A stretch of 64,000 nucleotides of DNA, from contig MABA01000003.1 of assembly GCA_002162875.1 (NCBI GenBank), forward strand, positions 1 through 64,000. The letters are read 5' to 3'. Each line of letters opens with the position of its first letter. Within the stretch, counting starts at the first letter, position 1. Positions 56,503 through 64,000 of this stretch are shown piece after piece. Position numbers and translations under genes: made by a program. The notes beneath the pieces were generated by a model. It saw nothing but the letters and a program-made list of their open reading frames with translations, searched no databases and was not told the origin of the DNA. Source of the stretch: Rhodobacterales bacterium 52_120_T64 (GTDB lineage Bacteria; Pseudomonadota; Alphaproteobacteria; Rhodobacterales; Rhodobacteraceae).

Positions 56503-56892
56503 TTATTCGGCGTTAGCTTCTTCTGCAACTTCTTCTGCGGGCGCAGCAGCAGCGTCTGCGGCTTTTTGAGCTTTCTCTTCAGCGCGCTCAACAGCAGCCT
56601 TGTGCGGTGCACCTTTTTTAGGGTTGTTGCGGTTTTTCTTTTCCAGAATGCCGGCGGCTTCTAGGAAACGGGAAACGCGGTCAGAAACCTGGGCACCTTC
56701 ACCCAACCAGTATTTCACGCGATCAAGATCGATTTTTACACGCTCTTCGCTGTCTTTAGGCAGAAGCGGGTTGTATGTGCCGACTTTCTCGATGTAGCGG
56801 CCGTCGCGCGGCATACGGCTGTCTGCAACAACAACACGGTAGAAAGGACGCTTCTTGGACCCACCACGGGCCAAACGGATTTTAGTAGCCAT
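56503..56892 (-). CDS. rpsP: 30S ribosomal protein S16
   Basis: The 129-residue protein reads [26 protein letters not shown], then [13 protein letters not shown], a full S16. It has an Ala/Glu-rich tail of ~40 residues ([13 protein letters not shown]), usual in alphaproteobacteria. GGAG lies before the ATG. It is 12 bases past the chorismate mutase gene. Confidence 0.97.
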   Translation of the reverse strand: MATKIRLARGGSKKRPFYRVVVADSRMPRDGRYIEKVGTYNPLLPKDSEERVKIDLDRVKYWLGEGAQVSDRVSRFLEAAGILEKKNRNNPKKGAPHKAAVERAEEKAQKAADAAAAPAEEVAEEANAE

Positions 56893-56904
56893 TTTGATTT
56901 CTCC

Positions 56905-57228
56905 TTAGGATGGCGTTGAGGGCGATTGCCCGTCATTCTTAATATTTTCGTGATGCCTGATAACTTCGGAAATGATGAAGTTCAGGAATTTTTTGGCGAA
57001 CTCAGGATCGAGCCGGGCCTTCTCGGCCAGCTCCTCCAGTCGCATTATCTGTTTCGCTTCGCGGGCGGGATCCGAGGCTGGCAGATCATGTGTTGCCTTC
57101 AATTCGCCAACGGCTTGCGTGTGCTTGAAGCGCTCGCCCAGCGTATAAATCATGATCGAATCCAAACGGTCGATGCTTTCGCGGTGACCTTTCAGAATTT
57201 CAGAGGCTTTAATCTGGTCAGGGGTCAT
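56905..57228 (-). CDS. Chorismate mutase (AroQ class)
   Basis: The 107-residue all-helical protein has the AroQ layout: SILKGHRESIDRLDS-like start (LKGHRESIDRLDSIMIY), a Lys-rich middle (VGELKATHDLP), and a long C-terminal helix (FAKKFLNFIISEVIRHHE). It turns chorismate to prephenate for Phe/Tyr. Its ATG overlaps the ffh stop (ATGA), so translation is coupled. Confidence 0.9.
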   Translation of the reverse strand: MTPDQIKASEILKGHRESIDRLDSIMIYTLGERFKHTQAVGELKATHDLPASDPAREAKQIMRLEELAEKARLDPEFAKKFLNFIISEVIRHHENIKNDGQSPSTPS

Positions 57229-58709
57229 TTCTTCTTCCCCAATCCACTTAGATCTGTCGGCAACCCTGCACCCGGTTTGGCGCCAAACCCTGGCTGCAAC
57301 GCATTTGCGCCCATACCTGGCATCCCAGCGCCCATACCAGCCTGCTGGCCGCCGCCTTTGCCCATTAAAGCACCCAAGCCCTGACGCATCAGGCCTTTTT
57401 TGCCCATTTTACCCATCTTCTTCATCATATCGCCCATCTGGCGCTGCATTTTCAGAAGCTTGTTCAAATCGGAAACCTGCATACCTGCACCGGCAGCAAC
57501 ACGTTTTTTGCGGCTGGCTTGCATAAGTTGCGGATTGGCGCGCTCGCGTTTGGTCATGGATTGGATCAGGGCGATCTGGCGTTTTAAAACCTTATCGTCA
57601 ATTCCAGCTTCGGCCATTTGTTTTTGTGCTTTGCCCATGCCCGGCATCATTCCCATGATACCTTCCATGCCGCCCATCTGCTGCATTTGTTCAAGCTGGG
57701 TGCGAAGGTCGTTCATGTTGAACTGACCCTTCATCATCCGCTTCATCATCCGCTCGGCTTGTTCAGCCTCGATGGTTTCTTGCGCTTTTTCGACAAGCGA
57801 TACGATGTCGCCCATACCAAGGATACGGCTGGCGATACGTTCGGGATGGAATTCCTCTAGTGCGTCCATCTTTTCGCCAAGGCCGACGAATTTGATTGGT
57901 TTGCCCGTTACAGCACGCATCGAAAGCGCTGCACCACCGCGGCCGTCACCGTCCATACGGGTTAGCACAACACCGGAAATACCGATCTGACCGTCGAACT
58001 GTTCCGCCACGTTCACGGCGTCTTGGCCCGTCAGACCATCAACCACCAGTAATGTTTCACGAGGGGAGGTAACATCGCGGACGGCCTGAACCTCTGCCAT
58101 TAACTCTTCGTTAATGTGAAGGCGGCCGGCAGTATCGAGGATGTAAACGTCGTACCCGCCCAGCGTGGCCTGTTGTTTGGCACGTTTGGCAATTTGTTCA
58201 GGCTTTTGGCCTTCAACGATTGGGAGTGTATCAACACCAATTTGTTTACCCAGCACTTCAAGCTGGTGCATCGCGGCAGGGCGATAGATGTCCAAGGAGG
58301 CCATCAGTACGCGTTTGTTTTCTTTTTCCTTAAGACGTTTCGCCAATTTGGCGGTCGTTGTCGTCTTACCGGAGCCTTGCAATCCAACCATAAGGATTGG
58401 CGCAGGAGCGTTGTCGATCTTCAGTGCACCAGCGGCGGCATCATCACCCGAAAGCATCGCGACCATCTCGTCGTTAACGATTTTAACAACTTGCTGGCCC
58501 GGCGTGATGGATTTGGTAACGGATTGGCCCGTCGCCTTTTCCTGCACAGCTTTAACGAAATCACGTGCGACTGGCAGGGAAACGTCGGCCTCAAGCAAAG
58601 CCACGCGGACTTCGCGAAGCGCGGTGGCAACGTCTGCATCCGACAGCGCACCCTGCTTGGTTAGCTTGTCAAAGACGCCGCCTAGGCGGTCGGATAAATT
58701 CTCAAACAT
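57225..58709 (-). CDS. ffh: Signal recognition particle protein Ffh
   Basis: The 494-residue GTPase has the N domain, G motifs VGLQGSGKTTTTAKLA, DTAGRLHIN, TRMDGDGRGGAALS, and the Met-rich M domain (about 330-440: MMKRMMKGQFNMNDLRTQLEQMQQMGGMEGIMGMMPGMG in pieces), ending in a Gly/Met-rich tail of about 55 residues. It binds SRP RNA and signal peptides at the ribosome. Met 58709 is preferred (MFENLSDRLGGVFDKL); a frame to 58730 would add seven residues. It starts a gene run through rplS. Confidence 0.96.
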   Translation of the reverse strand: MFENLSDRLGGVFDKLTKQGALSDADVATALREVRVALLEADVSLPVARDFVKAVQEKATGQSVTKSITPGQQVVKIVNDEMVAMLSGDDAAAGALKIDNAPAPILMVGLQGSGKTTTTAKLAKRLKEKENKRVLMASLDIYRPAAMHQLEVLGKQIGVDTLPIVEGQKPEQIAKRAKQQATLGGYDVYILDTAGRLHINEELMAEVQAVRDVTSPRETLLVVDGLTGQDAVNVAEQFDGQIGISGVVLTRMDGDGRGGAALSMRAVTGKPIKFVGLGEKMDALEEFHPERIASRILGMGDIVSLVEKAQETIEAEQAERMMKRMMKGQFNMNDLRTQLEQMQQMGGMEGIMGMMPGMGKAQKQMAEAGIDDKVLKRQIALIQSMTKRERANPQLMQASRKKRVAAGAGMQVSDLNKLLKMQRQMGDMMKKMGKMGKKGLMRQGLGALMGKGGGQQAGMGAGMPGMGANALQPGFGAKPGAGLPTDLSGLGKKK

Positions 58710-58747
58710 CACGCAGCCCTCCATGGGCAATTAACAAACGACAAACG

Positions 58748-58822
58748 CACCAGTGGGCGTAACACGCTGACTGGTGGCGATCCTGACATAAGCTCAGGAC
58801 CGGAAGTTTTAAACCTTCCGGG
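58748..58822 (-). promoter_or_regulatory. Structured leader upstream of ffh
   Basis: Three hairpins occur in a row: CACCAGT/ACTGGTG with an inner GCGT/ACGC stem (58748-58776), CCTGA/TCAGG (58782-58798) and CCGGAAG/CTTCCGG (58800-58821). They lie in the ffh 5' region. The sequence lacks the conserved SRP RNA tip, so I do not call it ffs. A regulatory leader or a terminator cluster for the upstream region are both possible. Confidence 0.35.
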
Positions 58823-58882
58823 AGTTAGCTGGTGCAATAGAGGATAAATTTGCTAGGGTCAAGCAATGGATAAAGGGGGGTA

Positions 58883-59392
58883 ATGGTGCATATAGTTTTA
58901 CTACGAGGCATCAACGTTGGCGGCCACAATAAACTGCCGATGGCCGCGTTGAAGGATATACTGGTCGGATTGGGGGCCGGTGATGTGCGGATCTATATTC
59001 AGTCGGGAAACGCTGTAATTCAACGCGATATTGCCGGAAGTGCTATTTCAGACGCAATCGAGAGGGCGAAGGGATTCCGGCCTAATGTCTTGGTATTGCC
59101 GCTTGCCATGTTTATGCAAATCGCGATCGAAAATTGTTTCCCAACGGATTACGGTAAAGCCCTCCACATCTGGTTTCTGACTGATAAGCCGAATTTCGAT
59201 GCTGCTAAGGCAGATGCGCTCGCGATTCCCTCGGAGAAATACTTCGTGACAGACCATGCAATTTATCTGTTTGCACCTGACGGAATCGGGCGATCAAAAC
59301 TGGCAGCAGCGATGGAGATGATCGCAGGTGTACCTGTTACCGCGTGCAACTGGAACACCGTGGCCAAACTGTTGGCCTTGGCAAAGCCTTAG
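58883..59392 (+). CDS. DUF1697-domain protein
   Basis: The 169-residue protein opens [26 protein letters not shown] and then [10 protein letters not shown], a full DUF1697. Its fold resembles small nucleotide-binding or RNA-related domains, but no function is known. It has a GGGGGG site before ATG 58883. The plus-strand TrhO gene begins 20 bases after it. Confidence 0.85.
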   Translation: MVHIVLLRGINVGGHNKLPMAALKDILVGLGAGDVRIYIQSGNAVIQRDIAGSAISDAIERAKGFRPNVLVLPLAMFMQIAIENCFPTDYGKALHIWFLTDKPNFDAAKADALAIPSEKYFVTDHAIYLFAPDGIGRSKLAAAMEMIAGVPVTACNWNTVAKLLALAKP

Positions 59393-59412
59393 TTGCGCAT
59401 TATGTGCAGCCC

Positions 59413-60339
59413 ATGACAAAAATAATCGTAGCCGCCCTGTATCACTTTACCCGCTTTGCGGACCCGTCATCCATGCGTGGACCATTGCAAGATATTTGCG
59501 ATGCTCAAGGAGTGAAGGGCTCGTTGTTGATCGCGGCCGAAGGAGTTAATGGCACGATTGCAGGAACGCGCCTCGGAATCGATACGGTGCTGGCATATCT
59601 TCGGTCATTGCCCGGGTGCGCTGATCTGGAGCACAAGGAAAGCCTCGCTTCCGAAATGCCGTTCTTGCGGATGAAAGTGAAGCTGAAGAAAGAGATCGTC
59701 ACGATGGGGCAACCGCAGGTGGACCCGACGTTGAACGTTGGCAATTACGTCATGCCTGAGGATTGGAATGATTTAATCTCGCAGGACGATGTAGTGCTGA
59801 TCGATACGCGCAACGATTACGAGTTTTCCATTGGCACATTCGAAGGCGCGGTCGACCCCGAAACCGCCAGTTTCCGCGATTTTCCCGCGTGGTGGGAAAA
59901 GAACAAAGATCGCTTTCACAATAAACGCGTGGCGATGTTCTGCACGGGTGGCATTCGGTGCGAGAAATCCACCAACTATCTGCTAGGCGAGGGTGTTGAG
60001 GACGTGTTCCATCTTAAAGGCGGTATTCTGAAATACCTCGAAGAAATCCCGCAGGAGCAATCCATGTGGGAAGGCGAGTGTTTTGTCTTCGACAGCCGTG
60101 TTTCCGTTGGGCACGGCCTAGAGGAAGGGCCGTATCATCTGTGCTACGCTTGCCGCCGACCCATTTCGGACGTTGATATGGAGCGTGATGCGTTCGAAAA
60201 GGGTGTCAGTTGTCATCAATGCATTGACGAACATTCAGACGAGCGCCGCGAAAGATTTCGCGAGCGGCAAAAGCAGGTAATGCTAGCCGAAAAACGCGGT
60301 GGGCAGCATATTGGTGAACGCAAGGACGTGCGTGCCTAG
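59413..60339 (+). CDS. trhO: Oxygen-dependent tRNA uridine-34 hydroxylase
   Basis: The 308-residue protein has the YceA-family N-terminal part ([22 protein letters not shown]), the TrhO motif [16 protein letters not shown], and a rhodanese domain with the catalytic Cys in [13 protein letters not shown]-terminal Cys-rich part ([17 protein letters not shown]) follows. It hydroxylates U34 of wobble tRNAs with O2. The ATG at 59413 is the first Met consistent with the family. Confidence 0.94.
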   Translation: MTKIIVAALYHFTRFADPSSMRGPLQDICDAQGVKGSLLIAAEGVNGTIAGTRLGIDTVLAYLRSLPGCADLEHKESLASEMPFLRMKVKLKKEIVTMGQPQVDPTLNVGNYVMPEDWNDLISQDDVVLIDTRNDYEFSIGTFEGAVDPETASFRDFPAWWEKNKDRFHNKRVAMFCTGGIRCEKSTNYLLGEGVEDVFHLKGGILKYLEEIPQEQSMWEGECFVFDSRVSVGHGLEEGPYHLCYACRRPISDVDMERDAFEKGVSCHQCIDEHSDERRERFRERQKQVMLAEKRGGQHIGERKDVRA

Positions 60340-61568
60340 GCTGGCGACAAAACGCGCTCCCTGATAGGCAGGTGTACTATGGCAGAGAACGCGCCGACGC
60401 CGACGCCGACCCACCATACCGCTGTATAGCTGCCGTACAGGTCATACATTCGACCGCCTAACCAGACACCAAGGAATGACCCTAGCTGGTGGCTGAAGAA
60501 GACGATGCCATAGAGCGTTCCCATATACCGCAACCCGTAGATATGCGCGATCAGGCCTGAGGTTAGCGGCACGGTAGCCAGCCATAGTGACCCCATGGTG
60601 ATAGAGAATACGACTACAGTTAACGGAGTGATCGGCATCATGATAAACATCGCAGCGATTAACGTGCGACCCGTGTAAATCGCAGCTAGAAGGTATTTCT
60701 TGGAATAACGGTTGCCCAGATAGCCCGCATATATCGTTCCGCCGATGTTGGCGATTCCGATTAAGGCGATAGACGTGGCACCCAGCGCAGATGTCGTGGT
60801 TATACCGAGTGTGGCAAGAGCGCCATTGGGGTCAATAGAACCGCAGGCCTCGGTTATAAAAGCGGGGAAGTGGGCGGTGATGAAGGCCAGTTGATAACCA
60901 CACGAAAAAAAGCCAATGAAAATCAGGGTATATGTCGGGTCTTTGAACGCCTTCATCAGGTTTTCACCCATACTTTCCTGAAGTTCGGCTTTGGTGGCTT
61001 GCGGCTCGGCTCGCATCATGGGCAACAGCAGAATTACCAACAAGATAACACCGGCGAAAATTGTGAAAACTTGTGACCAACTCATGATCGAGAGTAGGTA
61101 TTCTGCGGTGGGTGGGCCAAATATTTGGCCTGCTGACCCTGCTGCAGTTGCAATCGCCAGCGCCATGGAACGGTTTTCATCTGACGAGGCGCGGCCGACA
61201 ACGGCCAGCACCACGCCGAAGCCTGTTCCCGCGATGCCAAATCCAACGAGGATTGAAACGATCTGGTGCGCTTCGGGGGTCATTGCCAAGCTGCTGAGCA
61301 CTAACCCGACGGAATATATTAAGGCGCCCGCAATGATCGCTCGCCTGTCGCCGAATTTTTCGGCCAAAGCGCCAAAGATAGGCTGACCAATGCCCCATGC
61401 AAGGTTTTGAATGGCGATGGCGAAGGAAAATTCCGCTCTTGGCCAGTTGAAATCTGTCGCGATGGGAATTTGGAACACCCCGTAGGATGCGCGAATACCG
61501 AAACTGACAAGCAGGATTAAGCTGCCGCCGATCAGAACAGGTGTGAATAGCGTGGATTTCTGGAGCAT
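60336..61568 (-). CDS. MFS transporter
   Basis: The 410-residue protein has twelve hydrophobic spans and MFS loops: [20 protein letters not shown] between helices 2 and 3, and [18 protein letters not shown] in the second half. No clear substrate class; the layout suggests a small organic-acid or drug/metabolite family. It overlaps the trhO stop by 4 bases in convergent orientation. Confidence 0.85.
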   Translation of the reverse strand: MLQKSTLFTPVLIGGSLILLVSFGIRASYGVFQIPIATDFNWPRAEFSFAIAIQNLAWGIGQPIFGALAEKFGDRRAIIAGALIYSVGLVLSSLAMTPEAHQIVSILVGFGIAGTGFGVVLAVVGRASSDENRSMALAIATAAGSAGQIFGPPTAEYLLSIMSWSQVFTIFAGVILLVILLLPMMRAEPQATKAELQESMGENLMKAFKDPTYTLIFIGFFSCGYQLAFITAHFPAFITEACGSIDPNGALATLGITTTSALGATSIALIGIANIGGTIYAGYLGNRYSKKYLLAAIYTGRTLIAAMFIMMPITPLTVVVFSITMGSLWLATVPLTSGLIAHIYGLRYMGTLYGIVFFSHQLGSFLGVWLGGRMYDLYGSYTAVWWVGVGVGAFSAIVHLPIRERVLSPA

Positions 61569-61693
61569 AGGTGGTTCCGGTAAGTAAGTTCACGATATAT
61601 TGGAAGGAAATTACCGAAGCTTCAAACGAATTCCGGTTAACAATGCCATTACGTCCCGTTATGAGTTGATTAACTGTTCAGCGGGAGAAACGT

Positions 61694-62818
61694 ATGGCCC
61701 AAGGCCCCGTCCACACATTTAGAGCCCTCGTTAACAGTGGCGAGCTGAGTGATGACACCGCACAAAGGTTCGCGGTTGAAAAATTGCAACTGCTACACAC
61801 ACGGCTTGACGGGTATAACGCGGCAAAACCAACGCTAGCCGGATTTGGTCTGTTTGGTTGGGGCCGCGAGAGAATTACGCAAACCGAAATCAAAGGCCTA
61901 TATTTATACGGTGGCGTCGGGCGCGGGAAGTCCATGTTAATGGATATGTTTTTCTATAGCGTCGACGTCGAAAAAAAAAGACGCGTGCATTTTCATGAAT
62001 TCATGCAAGAAGTGCATGACGGCATTTTCAATGCGCGCAAGAACCACGAAAAAGATCCGATCGAACCTGTCGCCAAAGCCATCGCAACTGAAGCGCACCT
62101 ATTGTGTTTCGATGAAATGCAAATTGTCGACATTACAGACGCGATGATCGTGGGCCGCTTGTTCGAAAAGCTTTTCATTCGGGGCGTGGTGATCGTTGCT
62201 ACCTCTAACCGCCATCCTGACGAGCTTTATAAAGACGGCCTGAACCGCCATCTGTTTGTACCGTTTATTGAAAAAATCAAAGAGCATCTGGAAGTCTATC
62301 ATCTGGCGAGTGAGAAAGATCATCGCCTTGGGGGGCAGAAAAGCCCTGAACTTTATTTCACGCCGTTAGACGACGTGTCCAAGCGCGAAATGGATGCGGC
62401 TTGGGCTGCTTTAACCAACGGAAGAGGCACTCCGAAGACGTTGAAGGTGAAAGGGCGGGATGTAGTTATTCCTTCGTTTTACCAAAGTGCTGGTCGGTTT
62501 ACCTTTGTACAGCTATGTGAAACCCCGCTCGGGGCTGTGGATTATCTGGCGATTGCCAAGGTGGTCGATGTGTTGTTGCTTGATGACATTCCCAAAATGT
62601 CCAAGGAAAAAGGTAACGAGGCGAAGCGGTTTATTCTGTTGGTTGATACGTTGTACGAAGCCAAAGTCCGGCTGATCTGTTCTGCAGATGATGTGCCGGA
62701 TCGGTTGTACCAAAAAGGCAAAGGAGCGTGGCAGTTCAAGCGGACGACCTCGCGATTGGAAGAGATGCAAACCGCCGCATGGGGCGCGACTGGGAAATTG
62801 CCGACTCTATCGGCGTAA
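61694..62818 (+). CDS. zapE: Cell division protein ZapE (AFG1-like ATPase)
   Basis: The 374-residue ATPase has Walker A YLYGGVGRGKSMLMDMFF, Walker B LLCFDEMQIVD, the sensor region VIVATSNRHPDELYKDGLNR and the C-terminal ZapE end ICSADDVPDRLYQ. ZapE acts at the Z ring in enterics. GGGAGAAACGT lies before ATG 61694. Its final 12 bases overlap the end of the convergent MltB gene. Confidence 0.94.
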   Translation: MAQGPVHTFRALVNSGELSDDTAQRFAVEKLQLLHTRLDGYNAAKPTLAGFGLFGWGRERITQTEIKGLYLYGGVGRGKSMLMDMFFYSVDVEKKRRVHFHEFMQEVHDGIFNARKNHEKDPIEPVAKAIATEAHLLCFDEMQIVDITDAMIVGRLFEKLFIRGVVIVATSNRHPDELYKDGLNRHLFVPFIEKIKEHLEVYHLASEKDHRLGGQKSPELYFTPLDDVSKREMDAAWAALTNGRGTPKTLKVKGRDVVIPSFYQSAGRFTFVQLCETPLGAVDYLAIAKVVDVLLLDDIPKMSKEKGNEAKRFILLVDTLYEAKVRLICSADDVPDRLYQKGKGAWQFKRTTSRLEEMQTAAWGATGKLPTLSA

Positions 62819-64000
62819 TTTAATAAGCAAACTTGGTGTCGCATAGCCGTCGGCGAGAATGCCTTCCGAGACTTGATATGCCTGTATGGCTTCGATGGTT
62901 CTTGGCCCAATCATTCCGTCGATTGGACCGACATCAAAGCCGCGCTCTTGCAGCAGTGTTTGTATTTGGCGCTGGATTGCGCGGGTCATTGGCGTATCAC
63001 TGCGCGGCCAGCTGGCCTTGAACGCTCCGCCACCATTGATCCGGTCTGACAAGTGACCAACCGCGAGGGAATATGAAACCGACATGTTGTATTGTCGGAT
63101 CACCTGAAAATTCGAGAATACTGCGAAAATCGGCCCGTTCGCACCGGCGGGGGCCAACAGGGCGGTAGCTCCGTGATTGGGAATGCTTGCCTTGTCCGTT
63201 GTGCGGACACCGCGTGCGTTCCAATAATCAGCATTATGCGTTTTGTACTCGCCGATCTGTGCAAAGTTGAACCCACGTGGCAGTGTGACCTCGACACCCC
63301 AAGGCTGATCGTTCTTCCATCCCAAGCGGTGAAGGTAATTCGCTGTGGAGGCAAGTGCATCATTTGGACTTTCGGACCATATATTGACATGTCCGTCACG
63401 GTTTTGATCAACGCCGAAACGTAGATACGTGGAGGGCATGAATTGTGTGTGCCCCATCGCACCACTAACGCTGCCTAACATTTTGGACGCGATAACATCA
63501 CCATGATCGAGGATTTCAAGTGCGGCGAGCAGTTCGGTTTGTGCAAAAGTCCGGCGATGGCCGTTGTACGCGGCATTGGCTAGGACCTCGATCGTATAGG
63601 CAGTGCCACGAAAGGAACCAAAGTTGGTTTCCATGCCCCATATGGCGATAAGTACTTCACTGTTGACGCGATACTTGTTCTCAAGCGTTCGTAGCAAACG
63701 TTGCATGGAAAGCGCTTTGGATCGACCTGCAGAGATACGGCCGTGCGATATCGCGCTGTCTAAGTATTCCCATATCGGTCGCGCGAATTCTGCCTGGTTT
63801 TCATCAATATCGCCGGTGCGCGGTTTGTAATTAACATTGCGAAACGCGGTGTCGAATGTGTTCGCCGAAATTCCTACGGCAAGCGCCTTGATGCGAAATT
63901 CGTTTCGCCAAGTGTCGAAATCGGTTGCCGCGCGTGTAGCAGGCACGGAAACCTGCGCGCCTGCTAGTACGGGGAAACAGCTGGCGACCACGAATAAGAT
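62807..64000 (-). CDS. Lytic murein transglycosylase B with peptidoglycan-binding domain (5' end outside window)
   Basis: The minus-strand gene continues past base 64000. The visible part begins inside a signal peptide (ILFVVASCFPVLAGAQ). The SLT/MltB core contains IWGMETNFGSFRGT (catalytic Glu), MGHTQFMPSTYLRFG and LHRLGWKNDQPWG. The C-terminal PG_binding_1 domain is VGPIDGMIGPRTIEAIQAYQ. It cuts glycan strands in the periplasm. The core is similar to MltB, but the C-terminal binding domain points to the longer alphaproteobacterial form. Confidence 0.9.
   Translation of the reverse strand: MLFVVASCFPVLAGAQVSVPATRAATDFDTWRNEFRIKALAVGISANTFDTAFRNVNYKPRTGDIDENQAEFARPIWEYLDSAISHGRISAGRSKALSMQRLLRTLENKYRVNSEVLIAIWGMETNFGSFRGTAYTIEVLANAAYNGHRRTFAQTELLAALEILDHGDVIASKMLGSVSGAMGHTQFMPSTYLRFGVDQNRDGHVNIWSESPNDALASTANYLHRLGWKNDQPWGVEVTLPRGFNFAQIGEYKTHNADYWNARGVRTTDKASIPNHGATALLAPAGANGPIFAVFSNFQVIRQYNMSVSYSLAVGHLSDRINGGGAFKASWPRSDTPMTRAIQRQIQTLLQERGFDVGPIDGMIGPRTIEAIQAYQVSEGILADGYATPSLLIKLRR

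Noticed and set aside
58748-58822. SRP RNA gene before ffh
   Set aside because: The stretch CAGGACCGGAAG resembles part of the SRP RNA tip, but the conserved GGAAGCAGCC part is missing and the base pairing is different.

Overview
The window looks like chromosome of a marine alphaproteobacterium of the Rhodobacteraceae (Roseobacter group). The right third carries the order ffh, chorismate mutase, rpsP, EVE protein, bluB, rimM, trmD, rplS, rpmE, with mipZ, clpS, a phasin, a DUF1013/TrcR-type regulator, COQ9 and zapE nearby. That mix of genes is typical of the family, but the assignment is by protein recognition only. No species can be named.

Layout. (1) 0.3-8.7 kb: a winged-helix/TPR regulator, then a tight minus-strand operon of a TAXI-type periplasmic binding protein, a TorS-like histidine kinase, a single-domain response regulator, and an unusual GAF + NCS2-permease + C-terminal-domain fusion. 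(2) 9-26 kb: an accessory surface region opened by a decayed initiator-tRNA 3' fragment. It has a YrbL-like protein, two sulfotransferases, a GT25 glycosyltransferase, a secreted FG-GAP/ASPIC-UnbV protein, an outer-membrane barrel, an ArsP_1-type permease, an all-helical putative alpha/alpha-toroid protein, an ATP-grasp/CapA fusion, a dead IS21-family element, and a lipoprotein whose mature chain is mostly one run of 148 aspartates. (3) 26.4-41.1 kb: an integrated genomic island with a tyrosine integrase near each end. The right end abuts the 3' end of tRNA-Arg(CCG), and an 11-bp copy of the tRNA 3' end lies at the left. It holds about 2.4 kb without genes, a KTSC protein, an XRE/ImmA-IrrE regulator with a partner, a DUF2235 hydrolase, several unrecognised genes, broken DUF2971 and GNAT genes, a glutaredoxin-like protein without cysteines, and a GIY-YIG protein bracketed by ~76-bp direct repeats. 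(4) 41.2-64 kb: core genome for translation, SRP targeting, branched-chain amino acid and quinone metabolism, cell division and the cell wall.

How the genes fit together. The left operon reads as a ligand-sensing system: periplasmic binder, kinase, receiver, and a membrane protein carrying its own cytoplasmic sensor domain. The middle region suggests cell-surface chemistry (sulfation, glycosylation, a possible peptide polymer made by the ATP-grasp/CapA fusion, and an extremely acidic surface lipoprotein). The most likely undescribed items are the poly-Asp lipoprotein, the TAXI/kinase/GAF-NCS2 operon, the ATP-grasp-CapA fusion, and the GIY-YIG cassette between repeats at the island integrase. 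All functional statements come from reading motifs by eye; no database search was run.
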